Shown here in pieces: positions 40,972 to 49,825 of a stretch of DNA of 64,000 nt; positions within the stretch are counted from its first letter, which is position 1; each line of letters begins with the position of its first letter. A model generated the notes under the pieces. The model worked only from the letters and a program-made list of their open reading frames with translations, was not told the origin of the DNA and did no database searches. Made by a program: the position numbers and the translations under genes. The DNA is from Pacificispira sp002696645 (lineage in GTDB: Bacteria > Pseudomonadota > Alphaproteobacteria > UBA8366 > Aestuariispiraceae), in assembly GCF_048892425.1 (NCBI RefSeq), contig NZ_JBLZHU010000003.1, positions 248,001 to 312,000 on the forward strand, given 5' to 3'.

Positions 40972-41012
40972 CGAATGGTTCCTCTTACAACTGGTTTAGC
41001 AAGGCAGGTCGT

Positions 41013-41549
41013 TTATTTTTTTCGAGTGAAATCCAGGGTCACGACGTTATCAGTGCGGGACTCGTCATCCTCCGCCCCGTCATGATCGGCGACGTCGTCC
41101 CCCATATTGGCATTGGAGTTCATTTCTTCGCGGCTGGGCCCCTTTTCATCAGAAGCGGCCTCGGGATGCTCCACGGTCACATTATCTTCGTCCACTTCCA
41201 CATGGAACTGCAGCCCGAAATTGACGGACGGATCGGCGAAGGTGACAAGCGCCGCATAAGGTATGCGCAAATGTTCGTGCTGACGGTTGAAGCTGAGTTC
41301 CACATCAAAACCTTCATCATCCGGCTGCAAGCCCCAGAACTGGTGCTGCAGGACAATGGTCATTTCTTCCGGATACTGCGCCTTCAGGCGGTTCGGGATC
41401 ATCACGTCTGGATGTTCCGTGCGAAAGGTGATGTAGAAATGATGATTGCCGGGCAATCCCCCCTTGGCAGCGCGATCCAGCGCCTTGCGCACAACGGAGC
41501 GCATGGCCTGTTCCACCATTTCATTATAGCCAAGCAGATCCTCGTTCAT
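41013..41549 (-). CDS. sspB: ClpXP adaptor SspB
   Basis: SspB delivers ssrA-tagged proteins to ClpXP. The 178-aa protein has the substrate-binding domain (about 1-115: MRSVVRKALDRAAKGGLPGNHHFYITFRT, recognised by HHFYITFRTEHPDV, and LQHQFWGL), a flexible acidic linker and a C-terminal ClpX-binding tail DNVVTLDFTRKK. Start at MNEDLLGYNEMV, with GGAAG upstream; an upstream frame of 28 residues is not conserved-looking. It is the alphaproteobacterial form of SspB. Confidence 0.92.
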   Translation of the reverse strand: MNEDLLGYNEMVEQAMRSVVRKALDRAAKGGLPGNHHFYITFRTEHPDVMIPNRLKAQYPEEMTIVLQHQFWGLQPDDEGFDVELSFNRQHEHLRIPYAALVTFADPSVNFGLQFHVEVDEDNVTVEHPEAASDEKGPSREEMNSNANMGDDVADHDGAEDDESRTDNVVTLDFTRKK

Positions 41550-41665
41550 AAAACTTCCACTGGATAGTTCCGCAGGGTCAAGTTTGAGCCCTGTTACACG
41601 ATCCAAGCCTAGCGAGAAATCCAGACAGGTCAAAGCTGAATTAAGGCTTCAATGCGAATTCGACA

Positions 41666-42373
41666 CTATCGGTCTCGCAGGATGGGCCAATCGCCCGGTG
41701 TGAAACCGCCCGCAGTCAGGCGATCCGTCCTGGGACGCTGTACATCCTGTTCCAGTCGTGCCGCGGTTATCCACTGCTGCACCAGGGGGTGATCCAACAG
41801 CGCATTAACATAGTCCATGCATTGAGGCGACAGCGACAGGTTAAATCCGTAAACCCGAATTGCCACAGGGGCGAAAAATGCATCCACCGCCCCGAATGCA
41901 CCAAACAAGTATGGCCCGGCACTGCGGTTCAAGCATTCTGTCCAGGCTGCCTGCAGAACCGCAAGATCTGCCAGGACGCCATCATCCGGTTTGAAATCCA
42001 GAAACCGGTTGGACAAATTCATCGGACAGTCCCGGCGCAGATTGGTGAAGCCGGAATGCATGCGCGCGGTCAGGGACCGGGCCAGGGCGCGATCCATGGC
42101 ATCCTTGGGCCATAATCCAGCATCTGGGGCTTTTTCCGCAGCATATTCAGCAATTGCCAGACTGTCGGCGATGCAAATATCCCCGATGCGCAAGGCAGGA
42201 ACCGTTCCAACGCCCCCGGTTGCGGCCCGCATAGCAGATTTATGATCAGGCATATCAAGCCAGATCATCTCTTCGTCAAACGACAGGCCTGCCTGGGCCA
42301 TAACCAGCCACCCCCGCAGGGACCAACTGGAATAAGTACGATTGCCAATGACCAGGACGGGACGTGCCACCAT
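41666..42373 (-). CDS. Glutathione S-transferase family protein
   Basis: 235 aa. The thioredoxin-like N-terminal domain begins VLVIGNRTYSSWSLRGWLVM, with Ser likely activating glutathione, and contains GTVPALRIGDICIADSLAIAEYAAE (the cis-Pro and SLAIAEY motifs). The all-helical C-terminal domain follows. The motifs resemble zeta-like or maleylpyruvate-isomerase-like GSTs, but the substrate is not predictable. AGGATCC lies before the ATG. It is monocistronic on the minus strand. Confidence 0.88.
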   Translation of the reverse strand: MVARPVLVIGNRTYSSWSLRGWLVMAQAGLSFDEEMIWLDMPDHKSAMRAATGGVGTVPALRIGDICIADSLAIAEYAAEKAPDAGLWPKDAMDRALARSLTARMHSGFTNLRRDCPMNLSNRFLDFKPDDGVLADLAVLQAAWTECLNRSAGPYLFGAFGAVDAFFAPVAIRVYGFNLSLSPQCMDYVNALLDHPLVQQWITAARLEQDVQRPRTDRLTAGGFTPGDWPILRDR

Positions 42374-42480
42374 GACGCATGGATCCTATGTTCAGGCCCG
42401 TCACACCCACTGGACGAGCGGCGAAGTGTTGCCTTAGATAAGCTGGCTTTCAAGCGCAATCATCGGATCAGAAATGCGAA

Positions 42481-42503
42481 ACCGCCCTCTTTTGGAGGGC
42501 GGT
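42481..42503 (-). terminator. Terminator hairpin after the zinc-ribbon gene
   Basis: ACCGCCCTC-TTTTG-GAGGGCGGT is a perfect 9-bp stem with a 5-base loop. It lies 40 bases behind the stop of the small gene on the minus strand and is followed there by TTTCGCATTT. Confidence 0.6.
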
Positions 42504-42542
42504 CGCACAAACTATTTGAACACTCTATATATGAGAGTGAGA

Positions 42543-42713
42543 TTACGCCGCGATGGACGGTTCGTTCCAGGCGCTGGTCTGCTTGCAGTTAGAGCATACG
42601 CGCTCTCCCGGCCAGGCGCTCTTGAAATCAGAACGGCACATCAGGCATTTCCGAGTCTTGGTTTCGTACTTACGGTCAGACTCGGGTTTTTTGTTCTTGC
42701 TCGAATCGCTCAT
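42543..42713 (-). CDS. Zinc-ribbon microprotein (56 aa)
   Basis: The protein MSDSSKNKKPESDRKY... ends in a zinc ribbon: CLMCRSDF (C-x2-C), then 14 residues on VCSNCKQ (C-x2-C), with a GERVC motif typical of small alphaproteobacterial zinc-finger proteins. The Lys/Ser-rich N-terminus is polar and likely disordered. Start chosen at the ATG after GGATGGAAAA; two ATGs further up (42725, 42743) are possible. A hairpin terminator follows. I do not know its function; RNA or ribosome binding is conceivable but not shown. Confidence 0.75.
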   Translation of the reverse strand: MSDSSKNKKPESDRKYETKTRKCLMCRSDFKSAWPGERVCSNCKQTSAWNEPSIAA

Positions 42714-42933
42714 TTTTCCATCCATATGATTATGATCGATCATTCATCGAGGCCTTATATAGCCCAGCCAATTTTGAAAAACCACTGTCACATTCACAAA
42801 TCTGACAGAAAAATAACGCATGGCTGGAAGGGAAAGCTGTGCGTCTTACGCAAAGCCCTGGAATCTAAGCCGGAATCAAAACGAGTCCAAATGTCGTTTT
42901 TTCAGCAGTGCGACAATGTTTACCACATGAAAT

Positions 42934-44238
42934 TTACCAATACCGCATCGCATCTGTGAAAATCTTCCGAAGTTCAGACTCCGCAATCGCCAATGGCGCA
43001 TTGTCCAGCAATCGCCTTTGCGGTGCTGCTTTCGACACCAGATTGTCCAAATCGTCCATTGAATAACCAACACCTGTCAGGCCATTTGGAATACCTGTCG
43101 CCCGCATCATCTCTTCGATTCTGTTGGCCAGGGCATCTCCGGGTGCCTGGTCTGCCAGTTCTTCGGCAGACGCCCCCATCGCCTGCGCGCCCAATCGATG
43201 ACGATCCGGACAGGCCGGACCTGTGAACCGGAAAACCGCTGGGGCGTTCACAATGACAGAAATTCCATGGGGCACCATTGCATGGTTGGATGGCCAGCCG
43301 GGTGGTTGATAGTCCCGCACCAGCCCCGCCACCGCATAGGACATGGCATGGGGAATGTGACAGCCCGCATTGCCAAATCCGATCCCTGCCAGCATGCCCG
43401 CGAACATCAGGGCTTCATAATCATCCTCCGTCGGGTCATTCACTGCCGATACCAGATGATCGCCAATCAGGCGGATCGATTCGCGGCAGGCCAGATCCGA
43501 ATAGGGGTTGGCCCCCTGACTCAACGGCCGCGCAGAGGAGGTAGCAGGCTTTGCACGATGGGTGAAGGGACGCGCGGTGAGGCTCTCAAACGCATGGGAG
43601 AAGACATCAAAACCATTGGCCCCCAGGACCAGGGGGGGAAGGCTGGCAAGGTTGGTTGGATCTAATATTCCGAGGCTGGGCCGCAAACGAGCATTTGCAA
43701 TTCCCGTTTTAGCCTCCATCTCCAGAAAATCAAAGATGGCGATCCCCGTGCATTCCGACGCCGTGCCAAAAGTCGTGGGACAGGCTATGTGAGGTTTCAG
43801 CGGGCCAGGCACCGGTTTTGCCTGCCCGACAGGGGCATTTACATAGGCCAGGAAGTCGTCTGGATAGGTCGCATACAGATTGGCCGCCTTGGCCGTATCC
43901 ATGACCGATCCACCCCCGACGGAGATATAGCCGTCAAATTTTCCCTGACGCGCAAACTCGGCCGCGGCCTTGAAAGACCGATCCGTCGGTTCGACTTCCG
44001 TTTCAGTATAGACCTCGAAATTCAATCCCGCTCCTTGCAGGGCCTCTGTCACCGTGGCCAGCGCAGGCAGGTCTTTCACCACCCGGTCGGTGAATACGGC
44101 GATCCGTGTCATGCAAAGGGCCGCGGCATCCTGACCGATCTCCGCCAGAGCCCCGGCACCAAACTTGATTTTAGGTGCCTCAACGGTAAAGGCATTGTCG
44201 CCCGCATCGGTCGGCATGAAATAGGGGGACAGAGCCAT
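42934..44238 (-). CDS. Hydroxyacid-oxoacid transhydrogenase (ADHFE1-like iron ADH)
   Basis: 434 aa. The sequence follows the ADHFE1 family closely: IKFGAGALAEIG, EVEPTDRSFKAAAEFA, YISVGGGSVMDTAKAANLYATYP (recognisable by VGGGSVMDTAKAANLYA), LKPHIACPTTFGTASECTG and GFGNAGCHIPHAMSY, with metal-binding His/Asp residues. This enzyme couples oxidation of 4-hydroxybutyrate to reduction of 2-oxoglutarate, giving succinate semialdehyde and 2-hydroxyglutarate, without free cofactor. GGAGGAAC precedes the ATG. The AraC gene is divergent 130 bases away, so it may regulate this gene. Fe-ADHs of other specificity are possible. Confidence 0.85.
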   Translation of the reverse strand: MALSPYFMPTDAGDNAFTVEAPKIKFGAGALAEIGQDAAALCMTRIAVFTDRVVKDLPALATVTEALQGAGLNFEVYTETEVEPTDRSFKAAAEFARQGKFDGYISVGGGSVMDTAKAANLYATYPDDFLAYVNAPVGQAKPVPGPLKPHIACPTTFGTASECTGIAIFDFLEMEAKTGIANARLRPSLGILDPTNLASLPPLVLGANGFDVFSHAFESLTARPFTHRAKPATSSARPLSQGANPYSDLACRESIRLIGDHLVSAVNDPTEDDYEALMFAGMLAGIGFGNAGCHIPHAMSYAVAGLVRDYQPPGWPSNHAMVPHGISVIVNAPAVFRFTGPACPDRHRLGAQAMGASAEELADQAPGDALANRIEEMMRATGIPNGLTGVGYSMDDLDNLVSKAAPQRRLLDNAPLAIAESELRKIFTDAMRYW

Positions 44239-44369
44239 TCGCGTTCCTCCAGCTTTTATCGTTCAGGGTCTATCTTTATTTTTAGTGATTTTATAGCGTC
44301 TGTGAAAGAAGCTAAAAGTATGCGGTGACGGTACCACACAATCCATGAACGCTGAAACTTGCCAATCCG

Positions 44370-45275
44370 ATGAGACACGCAGATCGAACTGTCGATACGC
44401 AAAGCCAGAGAGAGTTTGTAAGCACGCTTCGCCGGCTTGCCGAAGTCGATTCTCGCGCCCTGCTTGAAGATAACAACAATCCAATTCTGTCAGCCTTCGT
44501 CACCAGACGTCAGGAGCACATTCGTGAATTGGTCACACCGACAGCAGGGCTTGTCATCGTCATCGAGGGACGCAAAGAGGTGTATGATGGCAGCGAACAT
44601 CGCCTCTACACGGCCGGAAACGCTTTTGTCCTGACACCAGGGACCCGCTTGGATGTTGTGAACGAACCAGATGCACAATCAGGCTTTTACCGCGCTCTTT
44701 TTGTGCAGTTCTCTCGTGAGTTGATCATAAAGGCGGCCCGTCTTTGGCCCCAATTCGTTGGGCGCGGCGGCCAAATCAAATCGGTGCGGGTAAGCGCCGC
44801 TCTATGTTCCGCCATACTGCATGGTGCGCAGGTTCTATCGCACACCCTGTCGGCGTCCCCGCGCGTCATCGAGCATCGAATTCTTGAAGTCCTTCTTATC
44901 CTAGCCGAACAGGGCGTCCTGCCCCTGGTGCCAAAATATGTTGATGGATCGGTCATCGAGGCGTTTCGTTTGCTTATCCGCCACCGCCTGCATCTGCCCT
45001 GGACTGCGGCAAAAGTCGCAAAAGAACTCTCCCTATCGGAAGCGACCTTGCGACGGCGACTGCGGGCGGAGGGCCAGACACTGCGCGAGGTGTTGCGCGT
45101 TGAACGAATGAAGGCTGCCTATATGATTCTCCATGACCGAAATGCCGATGTGGCAGACGCCCTTGCCGCAACGGGCTATCGGTCGCGTTCTCATTTTTCC
45201 AGACATTTTCAGCAGCGTTACGGATTCACCCCTTCAACCATACGCCGTCAGAAATATGCGCGCGTGAACGACTGA
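44370..45275 (+). CDS. AraC-family transcriptional regulator
   Basis: 301 aa. The N-terminal AraC-type ligand domain (about 30-180: EHIRELVTPTAGLVIVIEGRK, VLTPGTRLDVVNEPD) precedes the double helix-turn-helix (about 200-295: AAKVAKELSLSEATLRRRLR and VADALAATGYRSRSHFSRHFQQRYGFTPS, cited by GYRSRSHFSRHF). The pattern is close to AraC_N-type regulators. No strong ribosome site stands before the first ATG. Divergent from the transhydrogenase gene, which it may control. Confidence 0.88.
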   Translation: MRHADRTVDTQSQREFVSTLRRLAEVDSRALLEDNNNPILSAFVTRRQEHIRELVTPTAGLVIVIEGRKEVYDGSEHRLYTAGNAFVLTPGTRLDVVNEPDAQSGFYRALFVQFSRELIIKAARLWPQFVGRGGQIKSVRVSAALCSAILHGAQVLSHTLSASPRVIEHRILEVLLILAEQGVLPLVPKYVDGSVIEAFRLLIRHRLHLPWTAAKVAKELSLSEATLRRRLRAEGQTLREVLRVERMKAAYMILHDRNADVADALAATGYRSRSHFSRHFQQRYGFTPSTIRRQKYARVND

Positions 45276-45367
45276 TCGGTTTAGGCGCAATTCTGATCGG
45301 AACCGGTCCATAAGGGATTGCATCCCCCTCTATACTCTGCAGCATTCAACTCAAGAGGATAGAAGAG

Positions 45368-46081
45368 ATGATGAGGCATCTGAGAATATTAACTGCTGTG
45401 ACCATCCTGAATGGAATGATCTGCGGCGCATCAGTCCATGCGGACACTGGCCACTTACATGTCAAAATCGGGGGGTTGGCGCCTGATGGACGTCTGCCGG
45501 ACCAGGCCGCGTTTTGTCCACCCCCCTCCAGCACTGTCAAAAATATCAGTCCCGCCATTGAATGGTCTGCTGGTCCCGATGGCACACAGTCCTATGCGCT
45601 GTTGATGATCGATATCGATGTTCCAAAGGATTTCAGCCAGATCAATAAGGCTGGCACGATAATCACTGAGGAATCACCACGCATCACGGTGCATCACTGG
45701 GTGCTGGTTGATATTCCAGCTGCCATCACCTCCCTGGCATCGGGTGTCGAAAGTGACGGATTGGTGCCGCATGGAAAACCGATTGGCGAAACAGATCACG
45801 GCCGTCGGGGTTTCAATGTTTTTACGTCCTTCCTATCCACACATCCGGATATGGCCGGAACGTACGGCGGCTATGATGGACCGTGCCCGCCGGTCAATGA
45901 TGAACAGCCGCATCGCTATATCGTGCGCATATTCGCCCTTGATGTTCCCACTTTGGGTTTGCATGGGGCATTTGATGGACCCACTGCCGAAAACGCGATG
46001 CAGGGTCATATTCTGGCCCAAAGTGACGCCCTTGCAACCTATACCCTGAACCCCAGGCTTATGCCGAAAGCAACACAATGA
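45368..46081 (+). CDS. YbhB/YbcL (PEBP) family protein, exported
   Basis: 237 aa with a signal peptide (MMRHLRILTAVTILNGMICGASVHA, cleaved about residue 25). The PEBP fold is seen in NISPAIEWSAGPDGTQSYAL, LMIDIDVPKD (the D-P-D-type ligand site in a modified form) and TVHHWVLVDIPA, then NDEQPHRYIVRIFALDVP. Family members bind phospholipid or inhibit kinases in eukaryotes; bacterial function is unclear. AGAGGATAGAAGAG precedes the ATG. Confidence 0.88.
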   Translation: MMRHLRILTAVTILNGMICGASVHADTGHLHVKIGGLAPDGRLPDQAAFCPPPSSTVKNISPAIEWSAGPDGTQSYALLMIDIDVPKDFSQINKAGTIITEESPRITVHHWVLVDIPAAITSLASGVESDGLVPHGKPIGETDHGRRGFNVFTSFLSTHPDMAGTYGGYDGPCPPVNDEQPHRYIVRIFALDVPTLGLHGAFDGPTAENAMQGHILAQSDALATYTLNPRLMPKATQ

Positions 46082-46115
46082 CACAGCACAGCACCGATTT
46101 GCCGAGGGTCAGACG

Positions 46116-46826
46116 ATGACCAAAGACGAAGTGGTGGCCTCAATTCTGTTCAGTCGCGACGCCGGCACATACGATAATCTGCGCCGACGCCTGGTTCCAT
46201 GCTTCGATGATTTTTACGGAACAGCCCTTAAATTGATTCAGGAATGGCAAACCACACCAGAAATCCATGTTCTGGACATCGGGGCGGGAACAGGCCTGTT
46301 CTCTGCGATGGTTTTGGCACAAAGCCCCGCTGCCAGACTCTGCCTTTTGGATGGTTCTTTCGCCATGCTGGATCAGGCACGCAATCGGTTTTCGGGGATC
46401 GATCAGGTCGAGTATCATGTTGCCGATATGGCCAATGTTGATTTGACAGGGGCTGACCTTGGCGGCAACTGGGATTTGATCATCTCAGCATTGGCGATTC
46501 ACCATCTGACTGATGATCATAAACGGGACCTGTATCGACGGATCCACGGTGCCTTAAAACCGGGTGGCCTGTTCGTAAATGCAGAACAGGTCGCCGGCCC
46601 GACAGCCATTTCAGACGCACGCTATTCAAAAATATGGCATGAGCAAATTCGGCAACTTGGTGCTTCTGAAGAAGAAATCGAAACGGCTCTGGAACGCATG
46701 TCCCATGACAAATGCGCTGCTTTAGACGATCAACTCCAATGGCTGACACAAGTTGGATTTTCCAATGTGGATTGCAGTTTTAAGGCATGGCGTTTTGCCG
46801 TGTTCAGCGGCCAAGCACCAAATTGA
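46116..46826 (+). CDS. Class I SAM-dependent methyltransferase
   Basis: 236 aa, a Rossmann methyltransferase. Motif I is IHVLDIGAGTGLFSAMV (about 48-64), an acidic motif II LCLLDGSFAMLDQA, and DLIISALAIHHLTDDHK; YRRIHGALKPGGLFVNAEQVAG is the post-motif. The substrate is not predictable; cobalamin, quinone or small-molecule methylases look alike. GAGGGTC precedes the ATG. It follows the YbhB-like gene by 34 bases, and both may be one transcript. Confidence 0.85.
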   Translation: MTKDEVVASILFSRDAGTYDNLRRRLVPCFDDFYGTALKLIQEWQTTPEIHVLDIGAGTGLFSAMVLAQSPAARLCLLDGSFAMLDQARNRFSGIDQVEYHVADMANVDLTGADLGGNWDLIISALAIHHLTDDHKRDLYRRIHGALKPGGLFVNAEQVAGPTAISDARYSKIWHEQIRQLGASEEEIETALERMSHDKCAALDDQLQWLTQVGFSNVDCSFKAWRFAVFSGQAPN

Positions 46827-46932
46827 GGCGGTAGGCGCATGGAATTTTTATTTTGCAATGTCGCCACGGGTAATTTTAGGTATAGAACGATACTTCTTTA
46901 AAAAATTTCAATAAACTCGGGGGCAACGGCGT

Positions 46933-47409
46933 ATGGCGAAAACACCGGAGACGGAAACGACACCAAAGACGCACAAAGCCGCCCCCGCCAAGGCGGCTCC
47001 GACCGTTGCGTCGGTTCTGGGTGAGATTTGCTGGCTATTCTCCATGACACCATCGCATCGCTATTTCTTTATGGCGGATCTGGAATGGTTGGTCATGACG
47101 CCGGTTATGAAACAACAGTTCCGCATCTATCGCGACGAAAATGGCCGCCCGATGGGGTTGGTTCTGTGGGCCAAGCTGAATGCGGATGCCGAAGAGAGAT
47201 TGATTCAGGGATCGACCAGGATACGACCGCAGGATTGGACATCCGGTGATCGCCATTGGATCATTGATGTCGTCGATCTGACCGGGGGCCAGCGCGCGCA
47301 ACAGATGATCGATGAAATGAAATCTGCTGTCTTCAAAGAGACTCCCTTCAAATATCATCGCACCGACAGCTCTGGAAATCGCGTAATCGTTGATACCAGC
47401 AAGGCCTGA
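46933..47409 (+). CDS. Orphan HlyC-like toxin-activating lysine acyltransferase
   Basis: 158 aa. After a Lys/Ala/Pro-rich N-terminus (about 1-25) it shows the HlyC family pattern: VLGEICWLFSMTPSHRYFF with the catalytic His, VMKQQFRIYRDENGRPMGLVLWAKLN (seen in QFRIYRDENGRPMG), the second catalytic Asp in DRHWIIDVVDLTGG. HlyC-type enzymes acylate lysines of RTX protoxins with fatty acid from acyl-ACP. No RTX toxin or type I exporter gene is in the window, so it is an orphan. Its real substrate may be elsewhere or of another kind. Confidence 0.8.
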   Translation: MAKTPETETTPKTHKAAPAKAAPTVASVLGEICWLFSMTPSHRYFFMADLEWLVMTPVMKQQFRIYRDENGRPMGLVLWAKLNADAEERLIQGSTRIRPQDWTSGDRHWIIDVVDLTGGQRAQQMIDEMKSAVFKETPFKYHRTDSSGNRVIVDTSKA

Positions 47410-47519
47410 TTTTCCAAAATCATCAAAATTGTTTTAAGCTTAAATATTTTTAGCTTGAAATAAATTTCTGCCTGCGTCACGCTCAGTCCCTACCAATTGT
47501 GAGTATGGGAGAGAACGTG

Positions 47520-49811
47520 ATGCGTGTAGCTTGTCTTGGGGGCGGTCCGGCCGGTCTCTACTTCGCGATCTCAATGAAGGTGCGCAATCCCGATCACGAA
47601 ATTGTCGTGATTGAGCGCAACCGACCCTATGACACATTTGGCTGGGGGGTCGTCCTGTCGGACGAAACACTGGATAATCTTGCGCGCAATGATGCAGAGA
47701 GCGCGGCGGATATCCGCGCCAATTTCTCCTATTGGGATGATGTCGCGGTACATTATCGCGACACGGTGATCCGATCCGGCGGGCATGGCTTCTGTGGTAT
47801 TGGACGGCGCAAACTTCTGAACATCCTGCAGGACCGTGCAGCAGACCTGGGCATTGAGGTTCAGTTCGAAACCGAAATCGACAGTGTTGAGCCTTATCGC
47901 GATTACGACCTGGTTATTGCGTGCGACGGCATCAATTCAAAAACCCGCAAAACTTTTGAGGATGTCTTCAAGCCCGATATCGATACCCGGGCCTGCAAGT
48001 TCATCTGGCTGGGCACCAAACAGAAATTTAACGGTGCGTTTACCTTCATCTTTGAAGAAACGGAGCATGGCTGGATCTGGGTCCATGCCTATCAGTTCGA
48101 TTCAGAAACCGCGACCTTCATTGTGGAATGTTCAGAGCAGACCTGGAAGAATTTCGGCTTCGATACGATGACCACCGACGAGACCATCGCAACCTGCGAG
48201 AAGGTCTTTGAGAAATACCTGGATGGTCACAGTTTGATGAGCAACGCGCGACATCTGCGCGGCTCTGCCTGGCTGAACTTCAATCGGGTCCTGTGCGAAA
48301 CCTGGTCTCATGAGAATATCGTCCTGATGGGCGATGCGGCAGCCACCGCGCATTTCTCCATCGGATCCGGCACCAAGCTGGCACTGGAAAGCGCCATTGC
48401 CCTGGCAGATATGGTGCATTCCGAACCCAGTCTGAAAGACGCCTTCGCCCGCTACGAGGCTGACCGTCGCTTGGAAGTGCTGCGCCTGCAATCCGCCGCG
48501 CGCAATTCCACGGAATGGTTTGAGGAGGTGGAGCGCTATCTGCATCTGGACCCGACGCAATTTGCCTATTCCTTATTGACCAGATCACAGCGGATCAGTC
48601 ATGAAAATCTGCGCGCCCGGGATGCCAAATGGCTGGCAGAAGCCGAAAAATGGTTTGAAAAATCCGCCACTGGAAAGGCTCCCGAAGCGGCCCGCCCGCC
48701 CATGTTTGTCCCCTTCAGGCTGCGCGGCATGGAATTGATGAACCGCGTTGTTGTCTCCCCCATGGCACAATACAAGGCCGTCGACGGGGTGCCGACCGAT
48801 TGGCATTTCACCCATTACACCAGTCGCGCCCTGGGCGGGGCCGGTCTGGTCTATACCGAAATGACCTGCGTGTCGCCTGAAGGGCGCATCACGCCTGGCT
48901 GTCCCGGCCTTTATTCCGACGATCAGGAAGCCGCCTGGAAGCGGATTGTTGATTTCGTGCATCAGGAAAGCCCCGCCAAAATTGCCCTGCAATTGGGTCA
49001 TTCCGGCCCTAAAGGGTCGACCCAGGTTGGTTGGGAAGAAATGGATGCCCCGCTGAAAGATGGGAATTGGGAAATTCTTTCCCCCACAGCCCAGCCCTGG
49101 TCCTCAAAGAACCAAACGCCCAAGGCAATGACCCGCGTCGATATGGATATGGTCCGTGACCAATTCGTGGCTGCCGCCGAACGGGGCAACCGTGCGGGCT
49201 TTGATTTGCTGGAACTGCATTTCGCCCACGGATATCTGCTGTCGGCCTTCATCACCCCGCTGACCAACCAGCGCGAGGATGACTATGGCGGCACCCTGGA
49301 AAACCGCATGCGTTTCCCGCTGGAAATATTCCATGCGGTGCGCAAGGTCTGGCCGGATGACAAGCCAATGTCAGTCCGGATTTCCGCCAATGACTGGGTT
49401 GAAGGCGAAGGGATCGGCCCGGATGATGCGGTTGAAATCGCCGGCATGCTGAAAGAGGCAGGCGTTGACATCATAGATGTTTCCGCCGGACAGACATCCA
49501 AGCGGGCGCAGCCGGTTTATGGACGGATGTTCCAAACACCGTTTTCAGACCGCATCCGCAACGAGGCGGGGATCGCCACCATGGCGGTTGGCAATATCTA
49601 TGAGCCAGACCACCTGAATTCCATACTGATGGCGGGGCGCGCAGACCTGTGCTGTCTGGCCAGACCGCATTTGGCGGATCCTTACTGGACCCTGCATGCA
49701 GCCGCCGATCTGGGCTATGACATGCAGGACTGGCCTGCCCCCTATCAGCCCGGTCGGGATCAATTGACACGCCTTGCCGCACGACAGGATGTCATGACCG
49801 GCAAAGTTTAG
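47520..49811 (+). CDS. 2-aminobenzoyl-CoA monooxygenase/reductase (salicylyl-CoA 5-hydroxylase-like)
   Basis: 763 aa, a fusion of two flavoproteins. N-terminal FAD monooxygenase (about 1-375): ACLGGGPAGLYFAISMK at the start, GFCGIGRRKLLNIL and MGDAAATAHFSIGSGTKLALE. C-terminal old-yellow-enzyme (FMN) domain (about 395-755): MFVPFRLRGMELMNRVVVSPMAQY, the Q-x-H-S motif LQLGHSGPKGS, and DLLELHFAHGYLL. This architecture is that of 2-aminobenzoyl-CoA monooxygenase/reductase of Azoarcus evansii, which hydroxylates and reduces the ring; salicylyl-CoA hydroxylases have the N-terminal part. Start chosen at MRVACLGGG with GGGAGA 7 bases upstream. First gene of the catabolic operon. Confidence 0.85.
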   Translation: MRVACLGGGPAGLYFAISMKVRNPDHEIVVIERNRPYDTFGWGVVLSDETLDNLARNDAESAADIRANFSYWDDVAVHYRDTVIRSGGHGFCGIGRRKLLNILQDRAADLGIEVQFETEIDSVEPYRDYDLVIACDGINSKTRKTFEDVFKPDIDTRACKFIWLGTKQKFNGAFTFIFEETEHGWIWVHAYQFDSETATFIVECSEQTWKNFGFDTMTTDETIATCEKVFEKYLDGHSLMSNARHLRGSAWLNFNRVLCETWSHENIVLMGDAAATAHFSIGSGTKLALESAIALADMVHSEPSLKDAFARYEADRRLEVLRLQSAARNSTEWFEEVERYLHLDPTQFAYSLLTRSQRISHENLRARDAKWLAEAEKWFEKSATGKAPEAARPPMFVPFRLRGMELMNRVVVSPMAQYKAVDGVPTDWHFTHYTSRALGGAGLVYTEMTCVSPEGRITPGCPGLYSDDQEAAWKRIVDFVHQESPAKIALQLGHSGPKGSTQVGWEEMDAPLKDGNWEILSPTAQPWSSKNQTPKAMTRVDMDMVRDQFVAAAERGNRAGFDLLELHFAHGYLLSAFITPLTNQREDDYGGTLENRMRFPLEIFHAVRKVWPDDKPMSVRISANDWVEGEGIGPDDAVEIAGMLKEAGVDIIDVSAGQTSKRAQPVYGRMFQTPFSDRIRNEAGIATMAVGNIYEPDHLNSILMAGRADLCCLARPHLADPYWTLHAAADLGYDMQDWPAPYQPGRDQLTRLAARQDVMTGKV

Positions 49812-49825
49812 CGATAGAGGATACA

